Of a DNA stretch of 64,000 bases, positions 25,920 through 35,164 are shown in pieces. How positions within the stretch are numbered: the first letter of the stretch is position 1; each line of letters opens with the position of its first letter. Origin of the DNA: Bacteroides propionicigenes (GTDB taxonomy: Bacteria; Bacteroidota; Bacteroidia; Bacteroidales; Bacteroidaceae); NCBI RefSeq assembly GCF_018390535.1, contig NZ_JAHBBW010000005.1, positions 186,001-250,000 on the forward strand. The letters run 5' to 3'. The notes beneath the pieces are model-generated. The model searched no databases. It saw only the letters and a list, made by a program, of their open reading frames with translations, and had not been told where the DNA came from. Made by a program: the position numbers and the translations under genes.

Positions 25920-28013
25920 ATGAAATGCAAGTATTTATTCGGAGTCGTATTCTTATATACGATGCACTCCGCCACAGCACAAAGCATTCTCGAAAACAAA
26001 AGTGAAAAGGAACTTTCTCTTATGTTGCAGGAAGTAGTGGTAACCGGCACCGGAACGGAACATTATCTGAAAGACGCCCCTGTACAAACGGAAGTTATCA
26101 ATCGAAAGACACTGGACAGCTACGGCGGCACCTCTCTTGAAGAAATACTTACCGGACTTTGTCCCTCATTCGACTTCAACACCAGTGATATGGGCTCGAA
26201 CATGCAGTTGGGCGGACTGGGCAACGGCTATGTGCTGCTGCTTATAGACGGAAAGAAAGTGCATGGAGACGTAGGCGGACAAAATAACCTCGGACTGATA
26301 GATCCCTCACGCATCGAACGCATCGAGATTGTGAAAGGTGCTTCGTCAGCGCTCTACGGAAGCGACGCGATGGCAGGCGTAGTCAACATTATAACCAAAA
26401 AACACCGCGATGACATTCTCATCAAGAATACTACCCGCGGCGGCTCTTATGGTGAAATCCGCCAGTCCAATACCATTCAATTCAAGTTCGGGAAGTGGAC
26501 TTCTTCAACAAATTTCCAGTTGAAACACTCAGACGGCTGGCAGAATACGATGAACGAAGATCCTAACCGCTATGAGTATCCCGTTACAAACTCCATTAAC
26601 AAGACAGTAAATCGCTATACCGACTGGCAAGTATCCCAACGCTTTGACTATCAGCTTTCCAAAGCTATCAGCCTTTATGCAGACGGTGACTTCTATCGCA
26701 AACGCATATATCGCCCTTGCGGGATACCCGATTACAAGACTTATGATTTCTTATATCGTAATGCCTCGGTGTCGACAGGCGGTAAACTCAAACTGAAAAA
26801 CAGTAACAGTATCATGCTGGACATTCATTATGACAGCCATGCCTATTATTACGCCTATACCCGCGAAACCTGGGATAAGGAGTTCGACAACAACGGCAAG
26901 GAAATCAGTTTTCCCTACTTTGCCGGAGACAAAGGTTTGCAAAGCAATCAGAGTCGCCTGCTCATCCAAGCGAAAGGAGTGTTCAACCTTCCGTATTTCA
27001 ATCGGCTAAGTGTAGGTAGCGACACCGAAATAAACTGGCTGGACGCTCCCCGACGGTTGGACGAGGAGAATGTGTCGGACTACACGACTTCCGTTTATGC
27101 CCAAGACGAGTGGTCGCCTATCAACCGGTTTAATATTACGGCAGGAGCACGGTTAACCGTCAATAAAAACTTTGGAACCCGACTGACTCCCAAGGTTTCC
27201 GCGCTCTACAAATTGGGCGACTTTAATCTGCGTGCCACCTACTCCGAGGGATTTAAGACTCCTACCCTGAAAGAGTTGCATTACCGCTACATCCGCCAAA
27301 TGTCTCTCGTTATACTGAATTTAGGGAATAGAGACCTGGAGCCACAGACCAGCCGTTATGTATCCGGAGGCATCGAATATAACGGCAAGAAATTCAGTAT
27401 CAGCGCCACCGGTTACTGCAACTGGCTGGAGAATATGATAACGCTTATCACTATCCCTACATCCCAGGCTCCGGGTGACCTTGTCATCACCTACGATCCT
27501 GCACGGGTACGGCAATACCAAAATATGGATGATGCACACACATACGGTGCAGATGTGAATGTGAAATGGATGCCCGGAAGGTCACTCATTTTTACGGGTG
27601 GTTACAGCTATCTGGACACCAAAGCCAATCAATATGACGAAGAAGACGAAGTAATGAAGCACGTAATAATCGACGGCATGGCTCATCATCGCGCCACAAT
27701 AGGCGCCACGTGGTCGCATGACTGGAAAAGAAGGAGCTATCGTCTCGGTCTTGGCGTATACGGACGCATCCAAAGCAAACGATACTATCAGGACGACGGA
27801 GACGGAAAAGGCTACAACACATGGCGGCTCAACACCCGTCATCAATTCAGTCTGGGACATCGGTGGGATGCAGAAATCAACGCAGGTATCGACAACCTAT
27901 TCAACTATTACGAGACTACCTATCATGGCCTGCATTATGGTACCACCACCGCCGGACGAACATTTTATGCATCGTTGATGATACAATTCGGACAGAAAAA
28001 GACAAAGAAGTAA
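25920..28013 (+). CDS. btuB: TonB-dependent cobalamin/corrinoid receptor BtuB
   Basis: An outer-membrane receptor precursor of 697 residues. It has a signal peptide ending S-A-T-A-Q (21), a TonB-box-like EVVVTGTGTE near 39, and a plug domain with LIDGKKVHGD and IVKGASSALYGSDAMAGVVNIITKK near 130. A 22-stranded barrel ends in an aromatic C-terminus (YASLMIQFGQ). It lacks the carboxypeptidase-regulatory domain typical of SusC-like proteins. Placement under a cobalamin riboswitch identifies the ligand class. The following gene, 46 bases downstream, encodes a predicted surface lipoprotein of the CbiK family; no BtuG-like gene is nearby. Confidence 0.92.
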   Translation: MKCKYLFGVVFLYTMHSATAQSILENKSEKELSLMLQEVVVTGTGTEHYLKDAPVQTEVINRKTLDSYGGTSLEEILTGLCPSFDFNTSDMGSNMQLGGLGNGYVLLLIDGKKVHGDVGGQNNLGLIDPSRIERIEIVKGASSALYGSDAMAGVVNIITKKHRDDILIKNTTRGGSYGEIRQSNTIQFKFGKWTSSTNFQLKHSDGWQNTMNEDPNRYEYPVTNSINKTVNRYTDWQVSQRFDYQLSKAISLYADGDFYRKRIYRPCGIPDYKTYDFLYRNASVSTGGKLKLKNSNSIMLDIHYDSHAYYYAYTRETWDKEFDNNGKEISFPYFAGDKGLQSNQSRLLIQAKGVFNLPYFNRLSVGSDTEINWLDAPRRLDEENVSDYTTSVYAQDEWSPINRFNITAGARLTVNKNFGTRLTPKVSALYKLGDFNLRATYSEGFKTPTLKELHYRYIRQMSLVILNLGNRDLEPQTSRYVSGGIEYNGKKFSISATGYCNWLENMITLITIPTSQAPGDLVITYDPARVRQYQNMDDAHTYGADVNVKWMPGRSLIFTGGYSYLDTKANQYDEEDEVMKHVIIDGMAHHRATIGATWSHDWKRRSYRLGLGVYGRIQSKRYYQDDGDGKGYNTWRLNTRHQFSLGHRWDAEINAGIDNLFNYYETTYHGLHYGTTTAGRTFYASLMIQFGQKKTKK

Positions 28014-28059
28014 ACAACAACTATAAACATTAATATTAACCTTTTAAAAAAGTTAGAAC

Positions 28060-29085
28060 ATGAAACAATTCAAACTAATGATGATGGCAGCGGTCGCTGC
28101 TTTGATGTCTTTCTCCGCAGTATCCTGCTCGGACGATGACGATGTGGCACAATCCAACCACGACAAAAAGATGGATGCAGTAAGCGCTGAGGTAAAGGCA
28201 AACAAGAAACATGACACAGCCTTGCTGCTCGTTACCTTCGGAAGTACCTGGGATGCACCGCAGGAAACCTTCAAAAGCATGAAGAAGCAGTTTGCCGACA
28301 AGTTTAACAACATGGACGTATACTTTTCCTTCACTTCCGAAATCTGTATGACACGTTGCGCTGCAAAGGGCTGGAACTATTACGCTCCTTCTTTCTATCT
28401 GGAAGCTATCGGCCTTGCCGGATACAAAACCGTTTGCGTACAGTCGCTCCATGTCATTCCGGGTGAAGAATTTCTACGTGTTCAAAGCGTAGTAAAAGAC
28501 TTCCACAACAGTGGCGATCACCCCGAATTTGAAGACGTAAAAGTCTATCTTGCCGGTCCGTTACTGGAATCGGAAGAGGATGTAGAGACAGTAGCAACTA
28601 TCTTGAACAATACCTATAAAGACAAAGTTGCAGCCGGCAAACTCGTCACTTTCATGGGACACGGCAATCCTGAAGGCTGGAACTACGGCAACGGTAACTC
28701 ACGTTATACTATGCTGGAAAATGAGTTGCAAAAACTCAACAAGAACTACTTTGTAGCTACCGTCGATATGGAAGACAATTTTGTAGACAATATGATTGCA
28801 CGTATGCAGACTGCCGGTAAAACGTCCGGTGATGTTATCTGTCATCCATTGATGTCCATAGCCGGCGACCATGCCAACAATGATATGAAAGGCGGTACAA
28901 GCGAAACTGCTCCCGAAGAAGGAAGCTGGCGCTACGAACTTACTAAAGCCGGATATACCTGTCCGCTTGCCAACTGCGACATCAAGGGATTAGGAGACTA
29001 TACGGACATAGTAAAAGTATGGATCAGTCATATGGAAACTGCATTGAAGAACGATCCGATGTACGATCCGAATGCTGAAGAATAA
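28060..29085 (+). CDS. cbiK: CbiK-family lipoprotein (sirohydrochlorin cobaltochelatase homologue), predicted surface-exposed
   Basis: The 341-residue protein has a signal peptide and lipobox ending A-V-S-C, followed by S-D-D-D-D, which matches the Bacteroides surface lipoprotein export signal. The mature part is a class II chelatase fold. It retains the metal-binding His motifs TFMGHGNPEGW and SIAGDHANND and the early TFGSTWD block. Known CbiK enzymes insert Co(II) into sirohydrochlorin, and Desulfovibrio has a periplasmic form. Under the btuB riboswitch, this copy may chelate or simply bind tetrapyrroles or corrinoids at the surface. That role is an inference. Confidence 0.85.
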   Translation: MKQFKLMMMAAVAALMSFSAVSCSDDDDVAQSNHDKKMDAVSAEVKANKKHDTALLLVTFGSTWDAPQETFKSMKKQFADKFNNMDVYFSFTSEICMTRCAAKGWNYYAPSFYLEAIGLAGYKTVCVQSLHVIPGEEFLRVQSVVKDFHNSGDHPEFEDVKVYLAGPLLESEEDVETVATILNNTYKDKVAAGKLVTFMGHGNPEGWNYGNGNSRYTMLENELQKLNKNYFVATVDMEDNFVDNMIARMQTAGKTSGDVICHPLMSIAGDHANNDMKGGTSETAPEEGSWRYELTKAGYTCPLANCDIKGLGDYTDIVKVWISHMETALKNDPMYDPNAEE

Positions 29086-29107
29086 TCAGCATCTATTCCC
29101 TATAATA

Positions 29108-29154
29108 AATAAGCGGCACATATTCCGATTTCATTCGGATATGTGCCGCTTATT
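29108..29154. terminator. Bidirectional terminator between cbiK and nrdG
   Basis: A 20-bp stem (left arm starting AATAAGCGGCACATA, right arm ending TGTGCCGCTTATT) with one bulged T and a 6-base loop separates two convergent operons. Confidence 0.8.
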
Positions 29155-29193
29155 AAGGTCAGGCTTTTTTAACTAAAGAGAGAATACGTTGCC

Positions 29194-29658
29194 TTACCGC
29201 CAAAAGCGATAAGTAATATCATTCATTTTTCCATTATCAATGCGATATAACCGCTGGTTGGTTTGCTCCGACTTCAAGCCGCCCAGATTTTCCACATAGG
29301 GCCCCAACTTGATGTACTGGAAATACCGCATGTCAAATCCTGCCGGTAAATCCTGCCTGCCGGAATACCATCCCACCTTCACCGAAGCGGCAGAACGGCA
29401 ACGAAGGAACTCCGCCAACCGTCCCACTTCATCCGGCGCGGCATCTCCACCCATAAAGCAGACGCAGGTCACCGCTTTTCCGTACCTGTCGAGAAGTCCT
29501 GAAAGGCTTTCTTCCGTCAACGGCTCTCCTACATTTCCCATCAGATAAGGACTGTGACATCCCTTGCATCCGTTGGGACAGTTGGAAAGGTTAATAGCGA
29601 GCGTCACCTCATCCGGTATCTCCTGAAAAACAATGTCATAATCAGCATACCGGAGCAT
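29194..29658 (-). CDS. nrdG: Anaerobic ribonucleotide reductase activating enzyme
   Basis: A radical-SAM activase that installs the glycyl radical on NrdD. From the ATG at 29658 the protein has 154 residues, with the SAM-cluster cysteines in CPNGCKGC (27, 31, 34), followed by CFMGGDAAPDE. This start overlaps the nrdD stop by 17 bases. A longer in-frame start at 29709 would lie well inside nrdD and add residues unlike the family. Same operon as nrdD. Confidence 0.93.
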   Translation of the reverse strand: MLRYADYDIVFQEIPDEVTLAINLSNCPNGCKGCHSPYLMGNVGEPLTEESLSGLLDRYGKAVTCVCFMGGDAAPDEVGRLAEFLRCRSAASVKVGWYSGRQDLPAGFDMRYFQYIKLGPYVENLGGLKSEQTNQRLYRIDNGKMNDITYRFWR

Positions 29659-31735
29659 AATACCTGCGGGCGGCCTCCTGTTGCCGGGGTTGAGAGAAGT
29701 TGCTGACACGCTTCATATAGCCGATAATACGGGTGAGATAATCCACATTCTTACTGTGGCAAACGGGACACTCTTTCAGGTAACGTTTGTCTATATGGTT
29801 GCAGTCATTGCAAATGGTATTCGGAATATTGAATGTAAAGTAGTTACATCCCTCAGTGGCAGCCACACGAAGTAGCTGGCGGTATTGCTCCTTGCTCAAA
29901 TGTTCTTCCATATTCATGTGCAGAGCCGAACCGCCCGTAAGATGCTCAATATAGCGATGTCCGTGCAGGCGGAACTTATCCACAACGTTCAACGACGTAT
30001 CTTCAACAATATAGAAGTAGCTGTTGTAGCAATCGCGGAAAGTCTGGAAACCGGCTTCCCTATCCCACTTGGCATGCTTCACACCGACGTTTTCAGCAGG
30101 TATCATTTCACAGTTGAAGAGCAAGTCTTTGGTGCGGTACTTCTTGTTGTACTTCTCTACAATGCCCAGTATTTCCTGAACAAATTCTTCATACTTCGGG
30201 TTGTCGTTAATCTCTATGCCCATAAACTGCGCCGCTTCCACCAGCCCGTTTACGCCGATAGTAAGATATTGGCGTCCCAGGTTGATATAGCCTGCGTCGA
30301 ACAGAGGCAACATACCTTTGCTTTGAAGCTGTTTCAAATTCTCGTTGTAGGCCATTTGCACTTTATGCACTAGGTCTACCACTTCTTCAAGGAAGAAGTG
30401 GTACAGCATACCGGACTTCACCGCATGTTGTATGCAACGGTTCAGATTGATTGTCAACACACTCTTTGAACCGGTAGACACACCGCCCGCTCCCAAAGTA
30501 TAACTAAAACCGTTGTCCTGTATCTCATTGCGCAAGCGGCAGCAGCTACTCAAAGAGTCGGCATTGTCGCTCATATAGGTAAAGAACGAATGTCCTTCGG
30601 CATACATCTCGGCTGTGAAATCACCGTATTCCTTATCCAACACGTCACCGTCCTTGGTCAGCAGTGCCATAGTCTCCACCGGGAAAGTAAGCACAGTCTT
30701 GGTACGTTCCTTATTGAACCATTTCATAAAACGCTTTTGCAGCCAGCTCAATGACTCCCAGTCGGGCTTGCTTCCGTCGGGAAAGACGAAGTGTTCGAAA
30801 AGGCTGTTGAAGTAATACTTGTCATAATAGGCCACGTTCCAGAATACCGCCTGGAAGTTCCTTGCTCCCGTAGGCTGGTTGATGGAATAAACCACTTGCT
30901 CGAAGCAATCCGTAATCACCTTGTCTATGGTCCGCTGTTTGGTGGAAAGGTCTACTATCTTGTCGGAATGCAGATAGTAGTCTTCGCCAAACTCCTTGCC
31001 GACAAAATGGTTCATATACATCAGGAACTCCGGCGTGGCACAAGCACCGCTCAACATACTGGACACGATAAACACCATATTGATAAATCCGCCGCAGAAA
31101 GACTTCAAGTTGGTAGGCGCGGTGGAATTGCCGCCTATAGAAGTCGTTCCGCCTATCAGCCAGGGATACATGGTGATGCTGGCGCAATAATTGGCAAGAC
31201 TTGTTTCGTCATTCTTATAGATATAGTGATGATTCAGTAGTTCCAGATACCTGTCGGACACTTCTTTGCCATACATATCTTTCAGGCGGTCGGTCAGCAG
31301 ACGGCGGTTCAGACGAATAAAATTGGCTTTCGGTAATTCGCCTATCAGTGTAGCAACATTCTTATTCTCCACATTGGCGTTGGCATCATACTTGCTGCCT
31401 GTAGCCGGATTGGAAGCATCGCAATAATCCAGCAGAAAACGGAGTTTGTCGCGCACTTCGCGGTCTTCCAGATGCTTCTGCCGATACAGCATAAACGATT
31501 TTGCCACTGCATAATAATGCTCTGCCATGAGAGCAACTTCCACTTGATTCTGAATATCTTCCACACTTGTTTCGTCACTGACGCTCACCCGGCTAAGAAT
31601 ATTGGTGATAACATCCTGAGTAGCAAAACTCCCTACTGATAAAAATGCCTTGCTGATTGCATTTTTGATTTTGTCAAGCGAAAACATCTCTTTCTTGCCG
31701 TCCCTCTTGACGATAAAAGTCTCTGAATTAATCAT
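29642..31735 (-). CDS. nrdD: Anaerobic (class III) ribonucleoside-triphosphate reductase
   Basis: The 697-residue protein starts with an ATP-cone (VKRDGKKEMFSLDKIKNAI). It contains the catalytic core, the C-terminal zinc cysteines (CNDCNH and CPVC) and the glycyl radical site in RIIGYM (Gly672). It reduces NTPs to dNTPs without oxygen and without B12. A cobalamin riboswitch lies about 140 bases upstream, which suggests expression when B12 is scarce, as an alternative to a B12-dependent reductase encoded elsewhere. Confidence 0.95.
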   Translation of the reverse strand: MINSETFIVKRDGKKEMFSLDKIKNAISKAFLSVGSFATQDVITNILSRVSVSDETSVEDIQNQVEVALMAEHYYAVAKSFMLYRQKHLEDREVRDKLRFLLDYCDASNPATGSKYDANANVENKNVATLIGELPKANFIRLNRRLLTDRLKDMYGKEVSDRYLELLNHHYIYKNDETSLANYCASITMYPWLIGGTTSIGGNSTAPTNLKSFCGGFINMVFIVSSMLSGACATPEFLMYMNHFVGKEFGEDYYLHSDKIVDLSTKQRTIDKVITDCFEQVVYSINQPTGARNFQAVFWNVAYYDKYYFNSLFEHFVFPDGSKPDWESLSWLQKRFMKWFNKERTKTVLTFPVETMALLTKDGDVLDKEYGDFTAEMYAEGHSFFTYMSDNADSLSSCCRLRNEIQDNGFSYTLGAGGVSTGSKSVLTINLNRCIQHAVKSGMLYHFFLEEVVDLVHKVQMAYNENLKQLQSKGMLPLFDAGYINLGRQYLTIGVNGLVEAAQFMGIEINDNPKYEEFVQEILGIVEKYNKKYRTKDLLFNCEMIPAENVGVKHAKWDREAGFQTFRDCYNSYFYIVEDTSLNVVDKFRLHGHRYIEHLTGGSALHMNMEEHLSKEQYRQLLRVAATEGCNYFTFNIPNTICNDCNHIDKRYLKECPVCHSKNVDYLTRIIGYMKRVSNFSQPRQQEAARRYYAPVC

Positions 31736-31875
31736 GTCTATAATTTAAGATTTAAATGATAACCAACGATTATTCACACAAAACAATGCACAGAATAGTA
31801 AGGAATAAAATGAATCTTCAACGGACTCGTTCTATAGCTTTTCACCCGAAAGCACTGAATGAATGATTATGAACG

Positions 31876-32073
31876 ATGGCAGGTCTTCTGACTCGCTTCT
31901 GCTGCAACGCCTTCCCGGTCTTGTATTTTACATAACCAGTGGCTATGGAGTGTTGCAACATTTCCCTCATGAAAGGGACAAAACTTACAGCTACGGGGAT
32001 AGTTCCTGACTTGCACAGGATTCCCTTTTAATTCCTCGTCACGCCAAGATGATTCGGAAACCATATTCGCTGA
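31876..32073 (-). promoter_or_regulatory. Cobalamin riboswitch upstream of nrdD-nrdG
   Basis: The minus strand carries AAAAGGGAATCCTGTGCAAG, CCCGTAGCTGTAAG, GCCACTGG, GGGAAGGCG and GAGTCAGAAGACCTGCC in aptamer order. A -7 box TATCTTTG (32081-32074) with TTG 18 bases further upstream gives a promoter at its 5' edge. There is no obvious U-tailed terminator in the 140 bases before nrdD. Confidence 0.92.
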
Positions 32074-32160
32074 CAAAGATAGAAAGAAATTCGGCAACGC
32101 AATGAAAATTCCAAGGAAAAAAATGGCAAATCCATAAGATGAAAGAATCCGTCTCATGAG

Positions 32161-32252
32161 CTAAAAAAAGTCATCCCGTGAGATGAAATAAACCATCTCA
32201 CAGGATGAAAATATTCATCTCACGAGACAAAATAAACCGTCCCGCAAGATGA
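32161..32252 (-). terminator. Tandem-hairpin terminator of the Xus-like operon
   Basis: Two hairpins follow the PepSY gene on the minus strand, with arms 32252-32239/32228-32215 and 32208-32194/32185-32171, then seven U (32169-32163). Every non-Watson-Crick position in both stems is a G-U wobble on the minus strand and a C-A mismatch on plus, showing that the transcribed strand is minus. Confidence 0.8.
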
Positions 32253-32260
32253 TTTTTTTA

Positions 32261-33721
32261 TTATTTGCGCCTTTTACAGCTACGCTTTATATATCTCATC
32301 CCCAGCCATATTCCGGTAAAGGAAAAAGCAGCTCCCACTATGCAAACCAGCCAAATTGCAATAGTCCATAATACAGGGCGTTCTATCAACCATTGTATAT
32401 TCAGATAGTGAATACCGCTGAACAACCACTTCCTCACAATTTTATTATGGTTCAGGAAACGAACGTATCCCGTCTCCGGACTGATATAATAAAGTGTTTT
32501 GTCCCCATCGTCCACTTCCACCTTATACACAGGCAAAGGGAGCGAATTATCACGGTCGAGGTAATAATTGTCGTAATGCTCCATTAGCGAAATATGGAAC
32601 TGTACGCTGTCTCCATGAAGGCGTTTCATCCCTCCTATAATAGTAGTTTCCGGGATGAACAACTCACGCACTTCCTCTGTGGAAGCATCTATCAAGCGTT
32701 CGTTTTCCCCTTCTATTATGGTATAGACAGGAATCTCTCCATAATGAGTCCACGCCACTTCTTTCAGTTCCGGATAGGTTTCTTTCAGCTTACGGTAATC
32801 CAGTTGATAGGCTTCAACAGCCAGAGGTTTCTTACCCCACATCTTGGAATAACTGAAGAAATAATCTCCCTTCATTGGTATCATCCACCTCGGAACCCTC
32901 TGCATGGAGAAAACTCCACTGACACTCCATGCAATCAGAGCTATGCCAAACACAAGACCTATCAGATAATGCCAGCGATACCAAAATCTTTTATACGGAA
33001 CTTCCCATTGTCTTTTCTTTTTATACCGTTTCAACAACAAATATATTCCAAGATAAAACCCAGTAAGAGAAGCTATCAGGCACAGAAATCCACCTACGGT
33101 AAGACTCGTCTGCCAGATAGAAACATCTTTCCTGATAAAAGGAAGATAAAACTTATGCGGAATAGCTCCCATCCACGCCCAGAAACGCCCGGAAGCATCC
33201 GTCAGTTGTTGCACTTCTCCCGTACGTTTAGCGACAAACAATTCATGCTTTTCCGCATCATCAAAGTAGAAACGGTAAATAGGAAGTTCACGCTCATAAC
33301 GGCTATATAGAATCCATTGTGTACGTTCATAGAGCGTATCTACACGCCGGATAGGAGCATCCACCCACTTCCGGGCAATCTGTTCTATCGTAGCGTACGT
33401 CACCGACTTTACTTGTTGCAGGGTATCTGCACACAAAAGCCAGGTAGTGTCTTTTGTTTTCAACTCCACAAGCGTCTGTCCCTGAAACTGACGGACACGT
33501 ATGTTTTTGACAGCACCGGGAATACGTTCCGTATACTCCTGTATGCAAGGCAGGGAATCGGGCAATGTCTCTTTCATCGCATAAACCTCACTGTCCGACA
33601 AACGGGGATATGGATGATAAATCAAGATAAGTCCCGATACGAACCACATAAAAAAGAACAATGCTATAACTGTTCCGAAAATGCGGTGAATGGAGAAGGT
33701 ATATCTATTTATTCTCTTCAT
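32261..33721 (-). CDS. PepSY-associated transmembrane protein, XusC-like
   Basis: The 486-residue inner-membrane protein has four main transmembrane helices (about 12-36, 195-225, 245-270, 445-475) separated by a large periplasmic part with PepSY features. Conserved histidines sit at the helix starts (IHRIFGTV, RWHYLIGLV, SGIHYLN). Proteins of this type reduce or help release metal from imported metallophores at the inner membrane. The order TonB receptor, DUF4374 lipoprotein, PepSY protein matches Bacteroides xusA-xusB-xusC. Here the operon is under a cobalamin riboswitch, so the cargo may be a cobalt or corrinoid species. Confidence 0.85.
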   Translation of the reverse strand: MKRINRYTFSIHRIFGTVIALFFFMWFVSGLILIYHPYPRLSDSEVYAMKETLPDSLPCIQEYTERIPGAVKNIRVRQFQGQTLVELKTKDTTWLLCADTLQQVKSVTYATIEQIARKWVDAPIRRVDTLYERTQWILYSRYERELPIYRFYFDDAEKHELFVAKRTGEVQQLTDASGRFWAWMGAIPHKFYLPFIRKDVSIWQTSLTVGGFLCLIASLTGFYLGIYLLLKRYKKKRQWEVPYKRFWYRWHYLIGLVFGIALIAWSVSGVFSMQRVPRWMIPMKGDYFFSYSKMWGKKPLAVEAYQLDYRKLKETYPELKEVAWTHYGEIPVYTIIEGENERLIDASTEEVRELFIPETTIIGGMKRLHGDSVQFHISLMEHYDNYYLDRDNSLPLPVYKVEVDDGDKTLYYISPETGYVRFLNHNKIVRKWLFSGIHYLNIQWLIERPVLWTIAIWLVCIVGAAFSFTGIWLGMRYIKRSCKRRK

Positions 33722-33833
33722 AAATACTGATATTTACAGACTGACAAACTTATAATAAGACAAAACCGGAACAGCGGGCATCTTACAATCCCCTTTGTCC
33801 CGGCTGTCTTTACAATTGCCAAATGATTAGTAT

Positions 33834-35144
33834 TTAATCTGCAATATATACAATACGGCTAAAGTCGTAACCTTCCTGGATAGTGATTCCCTTCTTCATA
33901 TTACCACTTTTGATGTCATATACATATACACACGGAGCAGAATGTTCAGGATTGACACCGATATATGCCTTTCCATTTAAGATAAACGAACGTTGAGAGA
34001 AAGTACCGCTGCTATAAGGCAATTTCTTGCCATCACAAGTCAATTCCGTCACCTCATCTGTAGTCAAATCAAGCAAGGCATAATAACAGTTATAAGCGTT
34101 ACCCCAGTTCTTATCCTTTTCATATTTGGAATTATCATCACCACAACCCGTAAATTTAGGATCTTGTATGTAAATCAATGCCTTGTTGTTTCCCAGATAA
34201 TCTACGGTTACCAGCTTGCCCTGATCAGCCTCTTTATTCGCATTCTTATGAAAGCCGGTATAAGACTTGTCAAATTCCGTTTCTCCTTTATTTATGCGGA
34301 GCAAACGACCATATTGACAAGTGCTTGCTTCCGAATTCGGAATGCGGCTATTACAAGCAATATAAAGGTTTTCGTTGTTATCAAAGAACATCTTATTTTG
34401 TAGCAATTCACCATAGGCAGTACCTGCCATTTGCTCTGCACGCTCTTCCTTCACATATTTTTCAACCTTCATGGTAGCTACATCAATAAACGCTACATAG
34501 AAGCCGGTATCGTCACTTTTGTCTTGAAAAGCATAGATAATCTTATTATCCGATTTACGATATCGTGCCAAACCGGAAGTACTGTATTTTTTAATCCCGG
34601 TAAGTTCGGCCAATCCCAAATCGCCTTCTCCCTCAATCTTCATCGTACCGGCATTGATTTTAGTCCAAAGGACCTCATTGGCAGAACCGTTGGCAGCTAT
34701 TATCACGAAAGAATCATCGTTCAGCCAAGCAAATGAATAACGGCGATCTTTATAGGTATTCGTTTTGAAAGCCTGTTCGGCAACTGTTGAAATAGCCACA
34801 TTTGAAATCTGATATTTGCCGAAACGGTCTTTTTCCTTCGGGATCTGATAATAATATTGTCCCTTAATAAGGGATTCCTGATAGAGTTTAGATGTTACAT
34901 CACAACCAGAATTCCTAAAGTTAATAGTTTCGTCACCTTCAAGGGAATTGACACTTTTTACCAGCAATGCCTCATCTGATCCCATACCACTGGAACCAAG
35001 CGAAACCCAAATATCATAATGCACCTTATCAATTGTTTCGCCACCGATATCTCCGGAGTTATCATCGTCATCACTACAAGCACTGAAAGACATGGTTGTC
35101 ATGACAGCGGCAAATGCCCATACTAAGAATTTAATTTTTTTCAT
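33834..35144 (-). CDS. DUF4374 surface lipoprotein, XusB-like
   Basis: The 436-residue precursor has a lipobox ending F-S-A-C followed by S-D-D-D-D, the Bacteroides surface-export signal. The mature part has repeated beta segments consistent with a beta-propeller of the DUF4374 type. In XusB this domain captures catecholate siderophores. It lies 20 bases downstream of the TonB receptor and 112 bases upstream of the PepSY gene on the same strand. It is a likely extracellular ligand-capture subunit. Ligand unknown; the B12 riboswitch argues for a cobalt- or corrinoid-related cargo. Confidence 0.85.
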   Translation of the reverse strand: MKKIKFLVWAFAAVMTTMSFSACSDDDDNSGDIGGETIDKVHYDIWVSLGSSGMGSDEALLVKSVNSLEGDETINFRNSGCDVTSKLYQESLIKGQYYYQIPKEKDRFGKYQISNVAISTVAEQAFKTNTYKDRRYSFAWLNDDSFVIIAANGSANEVLWTKINAGTMKIEGEGDLGLAELTGIKKYSTSGLARYRKSDNKIIYAFQDKSDDTGFYVAFIDVATMKVEKYVKEERAEQMAGTAYGELLQNKMFFDNNENLYIACNSRIPNSEASTCQYGRLLRINKGETEFDKSYTGFHKNANKEADQGKLVTVDYLGNNKALIYIQDPKFTGCGDDNSKYEKDKNWGNAYNCYYALLDLTTDEVTELTCDGKKLPYSSGTFSQRSFILNGKAYIGVNPEHSAPCVYVYDIKSGNMKKGITIQEGYDFSRIVYIAD

Positions 35145-35164
35145 TTCCTTTTTTATTTGAATGA

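Noticed and set aside
32594-33310. Plus-strand frame of 238 codons
   Set aside because: Opposite the PepSY membrane gene, whose membrane segments and histidines are clear. No promoter or motif supports the plus frame.
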